NCBI RefSeq assembly: GCF_013372165.1 | Contig: NZ_CP053828.1 | Coordinates: 682,001 to 746,000, forward strand | Source: Campylobacter hyointestinalis subsp. lawsonii | GTDB lineage: Bacteria; Campylobacterota; Campylobacteria; Campylobacterales; Campylobacteraceae | Reading direction: 5' to 3' | DNA length: 64,000 nt | In this document: in pieces, positions 31,391 to 40,540 of the stretch | Layout of the letters: every line of letters begins with the position of its first letter | Numbering within the stretch: position 1 is the stretch's first letter | Made by a program: the position numbers and the translations under genes | Notes under the pieces: generated by a model | What the model saw: the letters and a program-made list of their open reading frames with translations, nothing else | Database searches by the model: none | Told to the model about the DNA's origin: nothing

Positions 31391-31510
31391 TGCCCGTGGC
31401 TATACAGATGAGGAAACGCCTTGCTCCATCTCGAACCAAGAAGCTAAGCTCATCATGGCTGATGATACTCTCTCTTACTGAGATGTGGAAAAGTAGGTCG
31501 CTGCGGGCTT
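31391..31510 (+). rRNA. 5S ribosomal RNA
   Basis: GCCCGTGGC at the start pairs with GCTGCGGGC at the end, and the internal CTCCATCTCGAACC and GAAGCTAAGC blocks are standard. It is about 120 nt. Confidence 0.93.
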
Positions 31511-31633
31511 TGTTAAAATATTTTTGAATATTCTTTTTTTATCTTAATCTTGTTTTACAGAATAATTTATAAATCAATCTTTTTTAAAACATTAAACAAT
31601 TTATAATTATTGTAATTTTAAAAAGATTTTTTC

Positions 31634-31734
31634 ATATTTATATTTATTTATATTTATTTATATTTATTTATATTTATTTATATTTATTTATATTTATTTA
31701 TATTTATTTATATTTATTTATATTTATTTATATT
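31634..31734. repeat. 10-bp VNTR (TATTTATTTA, 9 exact copies plus partials)
   Basis: Nine exact TATTTATTTA units run from 31641 to 31730, with partial units on each side. It follows the 5S gene. Confidence 0.95.
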
Positions 31735-31766
31735 CCCAAATTTAATGTTTATATGCTTTTAAATTT

Positions 31767-31834
31767 ATCTTTATTATCTTTATTATCTTTATTATCTTTA
31801 TTATCTTTATTATCTTTATTATCTTTATTATCTA
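31767..31834. repeat. 9-bp VNTR (ATCTTTATT, 7 copies plus partial)
   Basis: Seven exact ATCTTTATT units from 31767 to 31829 are followed by ATCT. It lies 32 bp after the first VNTR. No reading frame of note spans it. Confidence 0.95.
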
Positions 31835-31839
31835 CCCCG

Positions 31840-33670
31840 GGCTTTTGAATTTTAACTTTATACTCTTTATAGGAGATTTGGTTATAAATAATTAGTGTGA
31901 TGATATGATATGGTGATTAATATATCATTACGAAAATTTATAATGGCTCTATTGTTTGGGTATAGTTTTAGTAAAACAAATACTGTAGATAATTGAATAA
32001 ACATAGCTTTACTATAGATATCTGCTATAAAACAAACTAACTCCATAAATAATACGTAAAATATGTAAATTTATATACTTTTTTAGCTTATTATAAATCA
32101 AACAGCTAGATTATAATTTAGCTGTAAATGCAATGGTATTAATCATTGTTTATATGTATTAATATTGTTCTAAGCGTTGTTTCCATAAGCTCTTCTTTAG
32201 TAGCAGTATTTAAATTTAGCGTAAGTCAAACTAGCAAGTAAGGCTATTAAACCAAATGATCTCATCTAAGATATCGCTTTAATAATGCTTATAATTTGGC
32301 TCTTTAGCAAATTCACTCACAAAATCTAAACTATTTAAGCTTTGGTTTAAAGCTCTAAAATCCACTACTCCATTAACGCTATTTTTATCCATTAGATTTT
32401 TAGTTTCGCTTAGTGCTTTTGTGGCTAAATTTATGTTACATTTACGACACAATGTAAATTGTGCAATACTCAATAAAGGCGTTTTTAACGTTTATGTTGA
32501 TAAAAAAAGATTTATTTATCAGCTTATGATACAATTTCATAAAACAAGAGGGATTTGGTGGTGCTTAAAGCAAATGATAGACTAGCATTTAGCTTTTGTA
32601 GCTTTTTGATTTGGATTTTGGATTATTAGTTTCAAACTCTTGATTTAATTTATTTTAGATTTATGTAGTAAGAGTATCAAGCTGTATATATCATATTTAG
32701 ATGACATTTATTTTTAGATCGCTATCATATAATCTGCTATATTACATTAAAAAGGGATTAAGATGATTAATAGCCCTAAATTTAAATACTGCTACTAAAG
32801 AAGAGATTAGCATAGTATCATAGAGTATAGATTAAATTTAACAGCATAGAAGAAAAAGGCAGATATGAAGCTATAAAAGCTGATCTTAGCGATATCAAAT
32901 TTAAAAACAAAATCAAATAATAAAACAAAAGAACTCAGATAGAGCCTAAGAACAATAAAAATAAAGAGATGAATAAAGCAAAGTTAAAATTATGTTTAAG
33001 TAGCTTTAAAAATACATCATAAACCAAACTATGTAAATTCAAATTTATAACCTTGAATTTTTTAATTAAAAATTTAGAATTCAATGCAAATTTAAATTAC
33101 AAAGGATTTATGTATTGCTTAGCAAACTCTTAAAACTCATATAAGGGTTTTACCAGAAATCAAACTAATCTTAAAAGAAGTCATAGAAGAAGTAAGTAAT
33201 CAAGAACATTTAGCCTACGAAAATAATAGCATTTTAGAAACCATCACAATAGTTATAACACTAAAAACAAATTATGGTAAAATAGCTATTTCAAGAAGAA
33301 TTTTAATCAAAAATTAGTTACAAAGCTAGAAGTTATTGTAAAACGCTTTTTAAAATCAAACAACTTTTAAAAATAGTAGAAATTTAAACAAAAATAATTT
33401 GATTTTAAACGCAAAATTTTTTAAATTTACTTGTCTCTTATAGTTAATGGTTTTTAAATTTACCACATCTTTAATCATTGTTTTTAAATGCTTTAATCAT
33501 TAAATGCAAATAAAATATCTAACTAATTTTTCTAGCAACCTTATAAATTTTTCTGCCAATTCTCACCCGCAAATTCTCACCTGTAAATTCTCGCTCACAA
33601 ATATAATATTAAGCTAGTTTTGTAGTAGCAAAGTAAGCTACATATAAAGCACAAGTAGCGGTTTTTGCAT
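31840..33670. other. Gene-poor decayed region after the rRNA operon
   Basis: Only fragments are seen: a 64-codon minus-strand frame at 32279–32473 of unknown function; short coding-like pieces near 32830–32920; and a startless plus-strand frame near 33130–33316 (…VIEEVSNQEHLAYENNSILE…). All are interrupted or lack start signals. I read this as degraded accessory DNA with no intact gene. Confidence 0.5.
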
Positions 33671-33676
33671 CTGTTT

Positions 33677-33867
33677 TTAAGCTCTTTTTATTATGTCTGC
33701 AAGTTTTTTAGCTCTATTTGGAGTATGTTTTGCCCACAAAGATTTCATCATATTTGAACTTGCATTTTTATAATCATTTTCCTTGATGAAATTTAGTGTA
33801 TTTTTAAATTTTAACACGCCACGCAGTAGCACCAAGCTTTATTGTCTCAGTTGTTTAATATAGCCAT
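33677..33867 (-). pseudogene. Remnant of a T4-type (GH24) phage lysozyme
   Basis: Minus-strand frames give LGATAWRV, then after a frameshift KFKNTLNFIKENDYKNAS and SLWAKHTPNRAKKLADIIK before a stop at 33677. The W-x-x-x-TPNRA-K motif is diagnostic of the C-terminal lobe of GH24 lysozymes. The catalytic N-terminal part is missing. An ATG with AGGAG at 33867 now leads to a stop after six codons. Confidence 0.6.
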
Positions 33868-33913
33868 TTTTTCTCCTTTTATTTTTAGTTTTACAGATTA
33901 AGTTTGTTTGTCT

Positions 33914-34010
33914 GCGAAATTAAAAATAAATTTAATCCGCGATAGATAACTTTAGTGCGTTTCCAAAGTGCCAAACTTTGGTCGCAAAGACGGACTTTGT
34001 TCGTCTGCGA
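33914..34010. repeat. Multi-hairpin dispersed element, copy D
   Basis: An AT-rich stem 1 (ATTAAA/TTTAAT) is followed by CTTTAG, then a perfect 7-bp stem CCAAAGT/ACTTTGG (33963–33981). Stem 3 pairs GACGGAC (33989–33995) with GTTCGTC (33999–34005), enclosed by CGCA (33983–33986) and TGCG (34006–34009). The frame TCGCAAA…TGCGAAGT is shared with copy A while the stem sequence differs. Confidence 0.65.
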
Positions 34011-34030
34011 AGTTAGAAATATTTTGAGAT

Positions 34031-34591
34031 ATCAAGACCATTTTTCCTGGTGGAGACTATGAAAAAGAAGACTACACAAATAAAGCCGTAATCAATAATC
34101 CGCCTTTTTCTTTGGCTAGTAAAATAGTAAATTTTTATCTAAAAAATAATATACCATTTTTTATATTTGTCCCGACGTCATGGTATGTAATAACTTATTT
34201 AAAGGCAAAAAATGCAGTGCTTTAGTAAATACTAATTATGTCATAACCTATCAAAACAAAGTCGGTGTCCCTACTAGCTTTTTAACAAATTTTGATTATC
34301 TATTAGGTAGAGACTAGGATATATTTAGGAACTCAGATTTTAGGAGAAAAACCAAAGAAAAATAAAAATACTTATATAAACATAGCAAAGCTAATGAGGC
34401 ATTCGGAGTATTATGAGATACCTTTAGGCAAGATTAGTTCGTTTAAGTGGGGGACGGCTTTTTCTGGTGGCTTTAACCTTGACGATGAAGTTTTAGAAGT
34501 CATAAATCAAGACAGAATAAAACGCAATTTATACCCACTTGAAAATTATAATGGCATAGAAAAAAAGATTAAATTTAGAATAGAGATTTAA
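34031..34591 (+). pseudogene. Remnant of a phage-type adenine DNA methyltransferase
   Basis: A frame entering at 34031 gives FPGGDYEKEDYTNKAVINNPPFSLASK, containing the catalytic NPPF motif of N6-adenine methylases related to the EcoRI/phage group. It is broken by stops near 34225 and 34315 and continues in shifted frames as GVPTSFLTNFDYLLGRD and GTAFSGGFNLDDEVLE to 34591. The N-terminal AdoMet-binding part is absent. Confidence 0.6.
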
Positions 34592-34966
34592 TGGGCTTTT
34601 GCTACTTTGCTTTTTAAATTTAAGGCTGGTTAGCTCGGCTTCCATTAGATTAAAAGCCTTGATAAACTCTATTTTCCATCTATAAGCCTTCTCGCCTGTA
34701 AAGCCCATAACCAAAAGCGAAAAGCTATCACGTGAAATTTTATAGTATGGCTCACTTCGCACAACAGCTCCAAATTTGGCGGTTCGCTCCGTCTCCTTAA
34801 AATTAAGGAAATAGAATTCATCGTTTGGTAAAGCCCTAATTTGTGCTAAAATATCACAATGTCGTTTATTGAAAACATTTGCGACGCTTAAAGAAGTGGT
34901 AAATATCCCACCATTTATCACTTCAAACTCTACGCTCTGTCCGTTTATAACGATAATTTCGTTCAT
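34529..34966 (-). CDS. Rha-family phage regulatory protein
   Basis: A 145-residue protein starting at ATG 34966 with AAAGGAT upstream. Residues about 18–100 match the Rha (pRha) fold: TSLSVANVFNKRHCDILAQIR, FLNFKETERT, YYKISRDSFSLLVMGFTGEKA. The C-terminal 35 residues after TSLKFKKQSSK look unrelated and overlap the methylase remnant, so the original 3' end was probably replaced. Rha proteins interfere with phage growth or lysogeny decisions. Confidence 0.75.
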   Translation of the reverse strand: MNEIIVINGQSVEFEVINGGIFTTSLSVANVFNKRHCDILAQIRALPNDEFYFLNFKETERTAKFGAVVRSEPYYKISRDSFSLLVMGFTGEKAYRWKIEFIKAFNLMEAELTSLKFKKQSSKSPLNLYSKFNLFFYAIIIFKWV

Positions 34967-35141
34967 TTTTTATCCTTTAAATTTAATTTGTGAATGTTAA
35001 TCGCGATATACGCAAGTAACAAAACCTCTACTACTTCTAAAATTTAGCTCATTTTAAGCTTCTTGTCTCTGCGGTAAAATATAAAAGGCTCTTTGCTCTT
35101 TATATTTATCCATCTCTTTGCTCCTTGTTTTTTAATATCTG

Positions 35142-35398
35142 CTACCAGTTATTTCTGATGAAATTTGCTACATACATAAAGGCGTCTTTATCGTCAAATC
35201 TTTCTAAATCCTTATAATTAAATCTAGCTTATTGATTGTATTTACTACATTTGATATGATAAAATCTCGGTCATATCTCGATAATAGACTCAATAAAGTT
35301 ATCATCTCGTTTTTTGTAAAAAACGGATAGCTATCTTGTTTCATTTTTTCTAAGTCGTAGTTTATTGATTCTATGGATAACTCTTTATTTATTTTTTG
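35142..35398 (-). pseudogene. Frameshifted small gene of the phage-like remnant
   Basis: An ATG at 35344 gives a 46-residue frame (MKQDSYPFFTKNEMITLL…) ending at 35204. The next frame continues DLERFDDKDAFMYVANFIRNNW to a stop at 35142, so one frameshift separates two halves of a protein. The frame is open upstream to about 35398. I do not recognise the family. Confidence 0.4.
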
Positions 35399-35446
35399 CT
35401 CCTTTTTATTGTTTTTTTATTATCCGATTTTGCGGATTATCCTTAT

Positions 35447-35510
35447 GTTCTTTTAACGCAGCTCTGCTAAAGAACCAAACACTAAAGTTATCTATCCGAC
35501 TAACGCGGAT
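35447..35510. repeat. Multi-hairpin dispersed element, copy E (opposite orientation)
   Basis: Read on the minus strand: ATCCG/CGGAT stem (35494–35510), CTTTAG box (35482–35487), then GTTCTTT (35447–35453) with AAAGAAC (35469–35475) enclosing GCAG/CTGC. The order and boxes match copy C in the 16S leader. A further ATCCG/CGGAT hairpin with a T-run lies just to the left (35420–35440). Confidence 0.55.
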
Positions 35511-35559
35511 TAAATTTAGGTTTTTGAGCTGAACCTATTAAATAGGCTTTAAACACTAT

Positions 35560-35740
35560 TTAAATCGCTTTAAAATTTGCTTTTATATACTCTAGCGCGT
35601 CTATAAATGAGCCTGTGAATTTATGCCCGTTGGCTAGTACTTCAAAGTCGCAAATTTCATTTAATTTATTGCTCCAAGCCCATTCCCCTAAAAAACATAT
35701 TTTGTCATTTATGCAAATACTTCTGCGAAGTTTGTATTTA
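35560..35740 (-). pseudogene. Mobile-element gene fragment, paralogue of 4411–4744, lacking the hairpin element
   Basis: The minus frame reads …FLGEWAWSNKLNEICDFEVLANGHKF then GSFIDALEYIKANFKAI and stops at 35560. The last block matches the island gene at 4.4 kb almost exactly, and similarity continues into the flanking GGCTTTAAACACTATTTAAA sequence. The 5' part is interrupted by stops. Here the site occupied by element A in the island reads only CGCT-TTA-AAATTT. Confidence 0.55.
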
Positions 35741-35760
35741 GCTCATCATCATTTAACCAA

Positions 35761-36003
35761 CTATTTTTTTATTATTGTCTGTAATATGCCAACCTTTTTC
35801 ATCGATGAAAATATATAGCGTTCGCTTTTCCATATTTTATTCTCCGTGTTATTTTTAAAGTATTGTTTTGCCAAATTTTGGCTATGTTTTTTAATGACAG
35901 TCCAAACCTTATCGTCTTGATAAATAATAATAGTTTTACCTCTTATTCCTACTTGCCTTGCTAGATTATATATGCTAGTTTTAATATCACTGATGTTATT
36001 CAT
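35761..36003 (-). CDS. Small hypothetical protein of the remnant
   Basis: An 80-residue frame starting at ATG 36003 (MNNISDIKTSIYNLARQVGI). It has no signal peptide or membrane segment and is lysine-rich. I do not recognise a family. Upstream, 36012–36150 holds the C-terminal end of another broken gene (…DELIDSMGYERVAKSDIY…). It may be a relic rather than a working gene. Confidence 0.35.
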   Translation of the reverse strand: MNNISDIKTSIYNLARQVGIRGKTIIIYQDDKVWTVIKKHSQNLAKQYFKNNTENKIWKSERYIFSSMKKVGILQTIIKK

Positions 36004-36341
36004 AACAGATATTAGCTCTGTTTTACTAGGTTTCTGCTTTGTTTGTGCGTGTAAATATCGCTTTTAGCAACTCTTTCATAACCCATACTATCAATAAGCT
36101 CATCTTTTGCTTTTGGACTTGTCGCCAAGAGGTGCTCGACCCGCTATTTTGCGACACAAGAAACTGATTCTAATAACTATCAAAAAATCATAAAACTATG
36201 TTAGACAGATTAAAATTAATACCCAAATTTATAGATAAGTACTACAAAAAGTAACATAATAGATATCAAATTTATATAAATTCAGTAAATTTTATATAAA
36301 ATTTAGATTTAATATAAAATTATTTTATTTAAGGAGATTAA

Positions 36342-36671
36342 ATGAAGGCGTTTATTTTAACCGCTCTTAGTGCTAGTATGGTCTTAGCTGCTATCAATAT
36401 CAACACAGCTAACAAAAGTGAGTTAATGGAGTTACCTGGAATTGGTGAAGGTAAAGCAAATTCGATTATCGAATACAGAGCTAAAAACAAATTTAAAACC
36501 ATAGATGAGATCAAAAATGTCTCTGGAATCGGAGATAAAATATATGAAAATATCAAAGCTGATCTAATAGTAAATGGCCCAACCGATACAAAAAATTTAA
36601 AAAGCAAAGATATCAAAAAACCAACAAAAAATGATAAAAAAATAGATAATAACTCTACAAAAAATAGATAA
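36342..36671 (+). CDS. ComEA-like helix-hairpin-helix exported DNA-binding protein
   Basis: The 109-residue protein has a signal peptide (about 1–17) and a paired helix-hairpin-helix domain: ININTANKSELMELPGIGEGKANSIIEYR and IKNVSGIGDKIYENIKADL, followed by a lysine/asparagine tail. Family members bind incoming DNA in the periplasm during natural transformation. It stands alone within accessory debris, with a perfect 12-bp hairpin after the stop. GGAG lies 8 bp before the start. Confidence 0.85.
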   Translation: MKAFILTALSASMVLAAININTANKSELMELPGIGEGKANSIIEYRAKNKFKTIDEIKNVSGIGDKIYENIKADLIVNGPTDTKNLKSKDIKKPTKNDKKIDNNSTKNR

Positions 36672-36680
36672 ATTCCCTAT

Positions 36681-36710
36681 GGTTAAATTTAGTTTTGGCT
36701 AAATTTAACC
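36681..36710. terminator. Perfect 12-bp hairpin after the ComEA-like gene
   Basis: GGTTAAATTTAG (36681–36692) pairs with CTAAATTTAACC (36699–36710). No long T-tract follows, so termination may be partial. From here to 37060 I see no gene. Confidence 0.5.
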
Positions 36711-37062
36711 AGAATTGTGTGGATAAAAATAGTAAATTTAAAGTTAAAATTATTTTGTTATATAGATGAAAATCAGCAAAAATAGATTGATATAGCTTAA
36801 TAGAGCACTCTTTAAGTGTATTAGAGATGAGTTAAAAACTAATGTTTGATATAAAAATATATTAATTCATTTACACTAATTTTATCACAGAAGCCAAAAG
36901 CTATTTAAACTCAAATTTTTATTATTTTTAAGATTTTATCGCTGTGATGCTTTGCTAAAATATCATATAATCTCTAAGAGCTTTTGCGTATTTATGGCCA
37001 CTAGCTTAAGCCAACACTTTAGTAAAATTAATCATATTTTTACAACATTTTTCTAAATTCTC

Positions 37063-37093
37063 TTGACTTACACTTGGTGTAATGTGTTATAAT
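37063..37093 (+). promoter_or_regulatory. MerR-type promoter with 19-bp spacer and central dyad
   Basis: TTGACT (37063–37068) and TATAAT (37088–37093) are separated by 19 bp instead of about 17. The spacer carries the dyad TTACAC-TTG-GTGTAA (37068–37082). This geometry is characteristic of promoters untwisted by MerR-family activators. No merR gene is adjacent. Confidence 0.65.
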
Positions 37094-37124
37094 TTTTGCT
37101 AAACTTTTAAAATAAGGAAGCAAA

Positions 37125-37574
37125 ATGAAAAAAATAATTCTAACTCTTTGCATTACCGCGGCGGCTTTTGCGCAGGATTTGCCTTTTAGCAAAGGTGAGA
37201 TAAATCCGCATAGCAAATACTTCACCGGCACTACCTATCTAAATACCTTTGATGATGCACAGGGCGGCAGAAGTGCTAATGCTAGCTTAGTAACCTTTGA
37301 GCCTTGTTCTCGCACACACTGGCACACACACGAAAAGGGCCAACTTCTAATCGTTTTAAGCGGTGAAGGTGTAGTGAAAACAGAGGGACAAAAAGCTATA
37401 AAAGCCCAGCCTGGCGTAATAATCAAAATAGATAGCGACGCTAAACATTTTCACGCAGGTGGCAAAACCACGCAAATGGCACACATCTCAGTCATGGGAA
37501 TGCCAAACAAAACTACCTGGCTAGAAAAAGTAAGCGACGAAGAGTATGAAAGCGCTTTAAGAGAACTTCAATGA
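37125..37574 (+). CDS. Exported single-domain cupin
   Basis: A 149-residue protein with signal peptide (IILTLCITAAAFA) and a cupin barrel with metal ligands in HWHTHEKGQ (about 66–74) and a second-motif His in KHFHAGG. It resembles the (R)-mandelonitrile lyase-like/CMD-associated cupins, but with export to the periplasm. AAGGAAG precedes the ATG. Its last base pairs overlap the next gene start (ATGA), so three exported proteins form one operon. The enzyme activity is unknown. Confidence 0.8.
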   Translation: MKKIILTLCITAAAFAQDLPFSKGEINPHSKYFTGTTYLNTFDDAQGGRSANASLVTFEPCSRTHWHTHEKGQLLIVLSGEGVVKTEGQKAIKAQPGVIIKIDSDAKHFHAGGKTTQMAHISVMGMPNKTTWLEKVSDEEYESALRELQ

Positions 37575-38293
37575 AAAAGATTTTAGCTGTTTTTGCGGTG
37601 TTTGGAGGTGTTTTGATGAGTGCGGATATAGAAGACAACACGCTTAAAGCGGTGTTTGAAAACTTTGAGAAAAGTAGCAAAAATGATAGCATAAAAGCCG
37701 GCCTAACTCCTAGGCAAATCGAGCTTAGCAACCTAGCTGTGATAATAGCATCGGGTTCAGTTAGGCTATGGCAAGAAAGGCTAGAAAAAAGCGAGTTAAA
37801 AGCTGATGAGATAATGGAGCTTTTGCGCCAAAGCACGGCATATCTTGGTATGGCTAGGATTAGGGAATTTATCTTTGTCACAAGTGAAATTTACAAGCGT
37901 AAAGGCGTGAAAATCACAGATTTTGCCATAGATAGCGATGAAAATAGGCTAAAAAATGGGCAAAATTTACAAATAGAGCTTTTTAGTAGTGCTACTACGC
38001 AGAGCATGAGTGGCGACTACGCACAAATCGGCAAATATTTAAGCCAAAATTGCTTTGGGGATTATTACACTAGAACTGAGATTTTAAGCCTAGGCGAGCG
38101 TGAGATTATCACATTTTTTCTTTTAGCGGCTCAAGGCGACACATCAGCGCAGATGAAAGCTCACGCAAAAGCTATTTTTCTTCAAGGCTTAAATAAAGAA
38201 AAACTAATCGCCCTAATCAACGCAAATATCGCTCTTATAGGCTATCCACGCTCACTAAATGCCACCGCTGCTGTCATAGAGGCTAGCAAATAA
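37571..38293 (+). CDS. Exported carboxymuconolactone decarboxylase-family protein (double domain)
   Basis: A 240-residue protein with a signal peptide (about 1–17), then two CMD-like helical repeats: LTPRQIELSNLAVIIASGS…LLRQSTAYLGMARI and LSLGEREIITFFLLAAQGDT…ANIALIGYPRSLNA. The CxxC of AhpD peroxidases is missing. Such proteins are commonly encoded with cupins and cyclophilin-like proteins. It overlaps the cupin gene by 4 bp and the next gene by one base. Confidence 0.8.
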   Translation: MKKILAVFAVFGGVLMSADIEDNTLKAVFENFEKSSKNDSIKAGLTPRQIELSNLAVIIASGSVRLWQERLEKSELKADEIMELLRQSTAYLGMARIREFIFVTSEIYKRKGVKITDFAIDSDENRLKNGQNLQIELFSSATTQSMSGDYAQIGKYLSQNCFGDYYTRTEILSLGEREIITFFLLAAQGDTSAQMKAHAKAIFLQGLNKEKLIALINANIALIGYPRSLNATAAVIEASK

Positions 38294-38700
38294 TGCGAGT
38301 GATTTTGGCTTTGCTTTGTGCTTTTGGCTTTGTTTTAGGAGAGACAATGGAGATTTTTGTTAGTATAAATGGAGAAAAACTTAGAGCAAATTTAGCTCAA
38401 AATAGCTCGGCAAAGGCTTTGTATAAAGAGCTAGAAAAAGGCGATATCATCATAAATGCTAGTGACTACGGCGGATTTGAGAAAAACGGCAAACTACCAT
38501 CGCCGCTGCCACGAAATGATGAACAGATCACAATGCAAGCTTGCGATATAATTCTTTATAGCGGACAGACTTTCGTGCTAGCCTACGACATAAACTCATG
38601 GTCGCTAACTCGCCTTGGCAGAATAGAAGGCATAAGCAAAGATGAGCTAAAAAAGCTACTAGGCGCAGGCAGCGTGGAGATAAGACTATCTTTAAAATGA
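38293..38700 (+). CDS. Exported cyclophilin-like fold protein
   Basis: A 135-residue protein with a signal peptide (VILALLCAFGFVLG) and a Cyclophil_like-type β-barrel: ANLAQNSSAKALYKEL, INASDYGGFEKNGKLP, QACDIILYSGQTFVLAYDINSWSLTRLGRIEG. Homologues are usually cytosolic neighbours of cupin/CMD oxidoreductase genes. The whole trio here carries signals for export, an uncommon feature. Base composition is richer in G+C than the flanking debris. Confidence 0.8.
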   Translation: MRVILALLCAFGFVLGETMEIFVSINGEKLRANLAQNSSAKALYKELEKGDIIINASDYGGFEKNGKLPSPLPRNDEQITMQACDIILYSGQTFVLAYDINSWSLTRLGRIEGISKDELKKLLGAGSVEIRLSLK

Positions 38701-38748
38701 TATGAATTTTTTGGAATTCCAAAACTTCAAGGAATTCCAAAAATTTAT

Positions 38749-39260
38749 TTAATTCAACAAAATTTTACTAAATTTCTCTTCCACTCTTGCCATGCACTCA
38801 TCAAAGTCTCTAAACGCTTCTTTATTTATCTTCCATATCGCACTAGCTAGATCAAGTCTGATTTTTTTAGCAAACAGATCAAGCGTTGTAGCGTCTATCT
38901 CTACATACTCATTTGCAAAGTCTGCCCTCCAGTCAGCCTTGCCAACTCCGGCTAGTTTTGAATTCACCGCTCCGTCTCTGTTGCCACCACGCTCATCAAC
39001 TAGCCCTTTTATACCGCCATTTGCGTATCTTCTAGCCCAGTCGTAAATTTGCCCTTTTGATACCTTTTTGTCATACATCTTATTTATGTTGATATATGAC
39101 AAAAACGCATCTATTTTTACTTTTCTATCACGAGCCTTTAGCCAAAGCTTTACTACTTTGGCTTTTAGATATGCATCTGCTTTTTTATCATCATTTATAT
39201 TCATATCATCAAAAAGCTCTGCTAAGTATCTTTTTGCGATATAATTTTCTAAGTTTATTT
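38749..39260 (-). pseudogene. Truncated Mu-type transposase A remnant
   Basis: The frame extends upstream of the ATG at 39204 without a start (…LENYIAKRYLAELFDD). It contains the Mu A-type DNA-binding segment SKGQIYDWARRYANGGIKGLVDERGG, then jumps to YVEIDATTLDLFAKKI, which looks like the beginning of the integrase-core strand, and ends after about 150 residues. Full-length Mu transposases are about 650–700 residues, so an internal deletion removed most of the catalytic core. Confidence 0.6.
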
Positions 39261-39278
39261 TAAAGTTATAGCTTATTT

Positions 39279-39996
39279 ATGAGACTTTCTAAAAAAAATC
39301 AAAGAGTATCGATTAGAAAAAGGTTGAACTCAATATGATTTAGCTAAATTTTCAGGAGTATCATTAGGAAGTATCAAAAAGATATGAAACTGATAATATT
39401 ACTTATGCGAATTTAGAAAAAATAGCGAATGCACTTCAAAAAGATATTAGTAATTTTCAAAATAATAAAATGTCTCTTAGTATGTCTCTTAGTCAAGATA
39501 TAAATTTGTCTCCTAGTCAAGATAAATATGTCTCTAAGTCCCAAAATTTATCCCAAAACAACCCCTTAAACGCTCCAAACCTTAAAAAGTCACAAGATAA
39601 AATATCTATTAGCATCAAAGAAGACACCATTTATGTCCCATTTTTTAAAGATGGTGTCGTAAGTGTTGTACGCAAGATTTTAGCAATGACTGCGACTTTT
39701 TGCCATTTAAAAAGCAAAATTTACGCCTTTGGTGCTCATATATCGGCATTATTTCATGCGTTGGAAACTCGATGCAGCCGACCATAGAAAAAGGTGAGCT
39801 TGTGGTATTTTAGCAAGACAATGCTCAAAGTGAAAGCGCTATTTATGTTGTGCGTAATGAGCTTTTTGTCAAACGTCTCAAAAAACGCCCACTAATCAGC
39901 GACAATGCAAACTATGAACCAATTAATAAGTCACAAAGCTTTGAGATTTTGGGGCGAGTAATAGGGTCTTACTCTATCAATTCAAAACGCTTTTAA
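39279..39996 (+). pseudogene. Decayed Mu-like phage repressor (XRE plus S24 peptidase-like)
   Basis: From ATG 39279 an A8 run and later stops break the frame, but the pieces IKEYRLEKG…TQYDLAKFSGVSLGSIKK and LEKIANALQKDISNF form an XRE helix-turn-helix. Downstream GNSMQPTIEKGELVVF and DNAQSESAIYVVRNELFVKRL are typical of the LexA/CI S24 region. It is divergent from the transposase remnant, matching the Mu immunity layout. A 105-codon frame at 39470–39787 is a slice of it. Confidence 0.65.
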
Positions 39997-40342
39997 ATGA
40001 TTTTTAAAAACCTTGTAAAGTCTATGAAAAAAATGTAAAGAAGTGTAAAATCAAATTTGATTTTGCTAAAAACATTATCAAATACCATTAAAATCAATCT
40101 TTAAGCTATTTTTATACCGGTTAGATTTTAAATTGTTTTTTACAATATTTGAGCTAAATAGCGTTTTAAATTTAAATACCCATACGAAGTTTTCGTAGCT
40201 CGTTTGGGTAATGATAAGATAGAAATGATCGGTGAAAAGATCAAATACCACAAATAGAATTTGTAGATAATTACAATACAAATTTATATAAATTTGATAA
40301 ACTTTGGTTTCGTACGGTTTAACCTAAACCATTCCAAATTTA
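39997..40342. other. Interval between the repressor remnant and ybdD
   Basis: AT-rich with no intact gene. A short fragment (RLGNDKIEMIGEKIKYHK) near 40200–40256 and a small TACGAA/TTCGTA hairpin are visible. Nothing here could be named. Confidence 0.4.
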
Positions 40343-40540
40343 TCAACATTTTACATTTTTGGCTTTAGCGTCTTGAGCTTCTCTAAAAAACTGCGCCCTA
40401 GAAAGCGGTTGCTCTCCTGGGTGGTGCTTGTTGAAATGCTTCAAATACTTTTCATATTGATGAAGTCCTATCAAAGGATAAAGGGCTTCATCAAGTTTTT
40501 CATACGCTTGCCAAACTTTTTTTAGTTTAGCAAACAACAT
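40343..40540 (-). CDS. YbdD/YjiX family small protein
   Basis: With the ATG at 40540 it has 65 residues (MLFAKLKKVWQAYEKLDEAL…HHPGEQPLSRAQFFREAQDAK), the standard form of the DUF466 YbdD family that travels with cstA-type pyruvate or peptide transporters. The upstream 21 codons of the open frame lie inside cstA. It overlaps cstA by 14 bp, so its translation is coupled. It is thought to modulate the transporter, but the mechanism is unknown. Confidence 0.85.
   Translation of the reverse strand: MLFAKLKKVWQAYEKLDEALYPLIGLHQYEKYLKHFNKHHPGEQPLSRAQFFREAQDAKAKNVKC

Noticed and set aside
31634-31834. Tandem repeats as a CRISPR array
   Set aside because: The units are 9–10 bp with no spacers and no cas genes are nearby.
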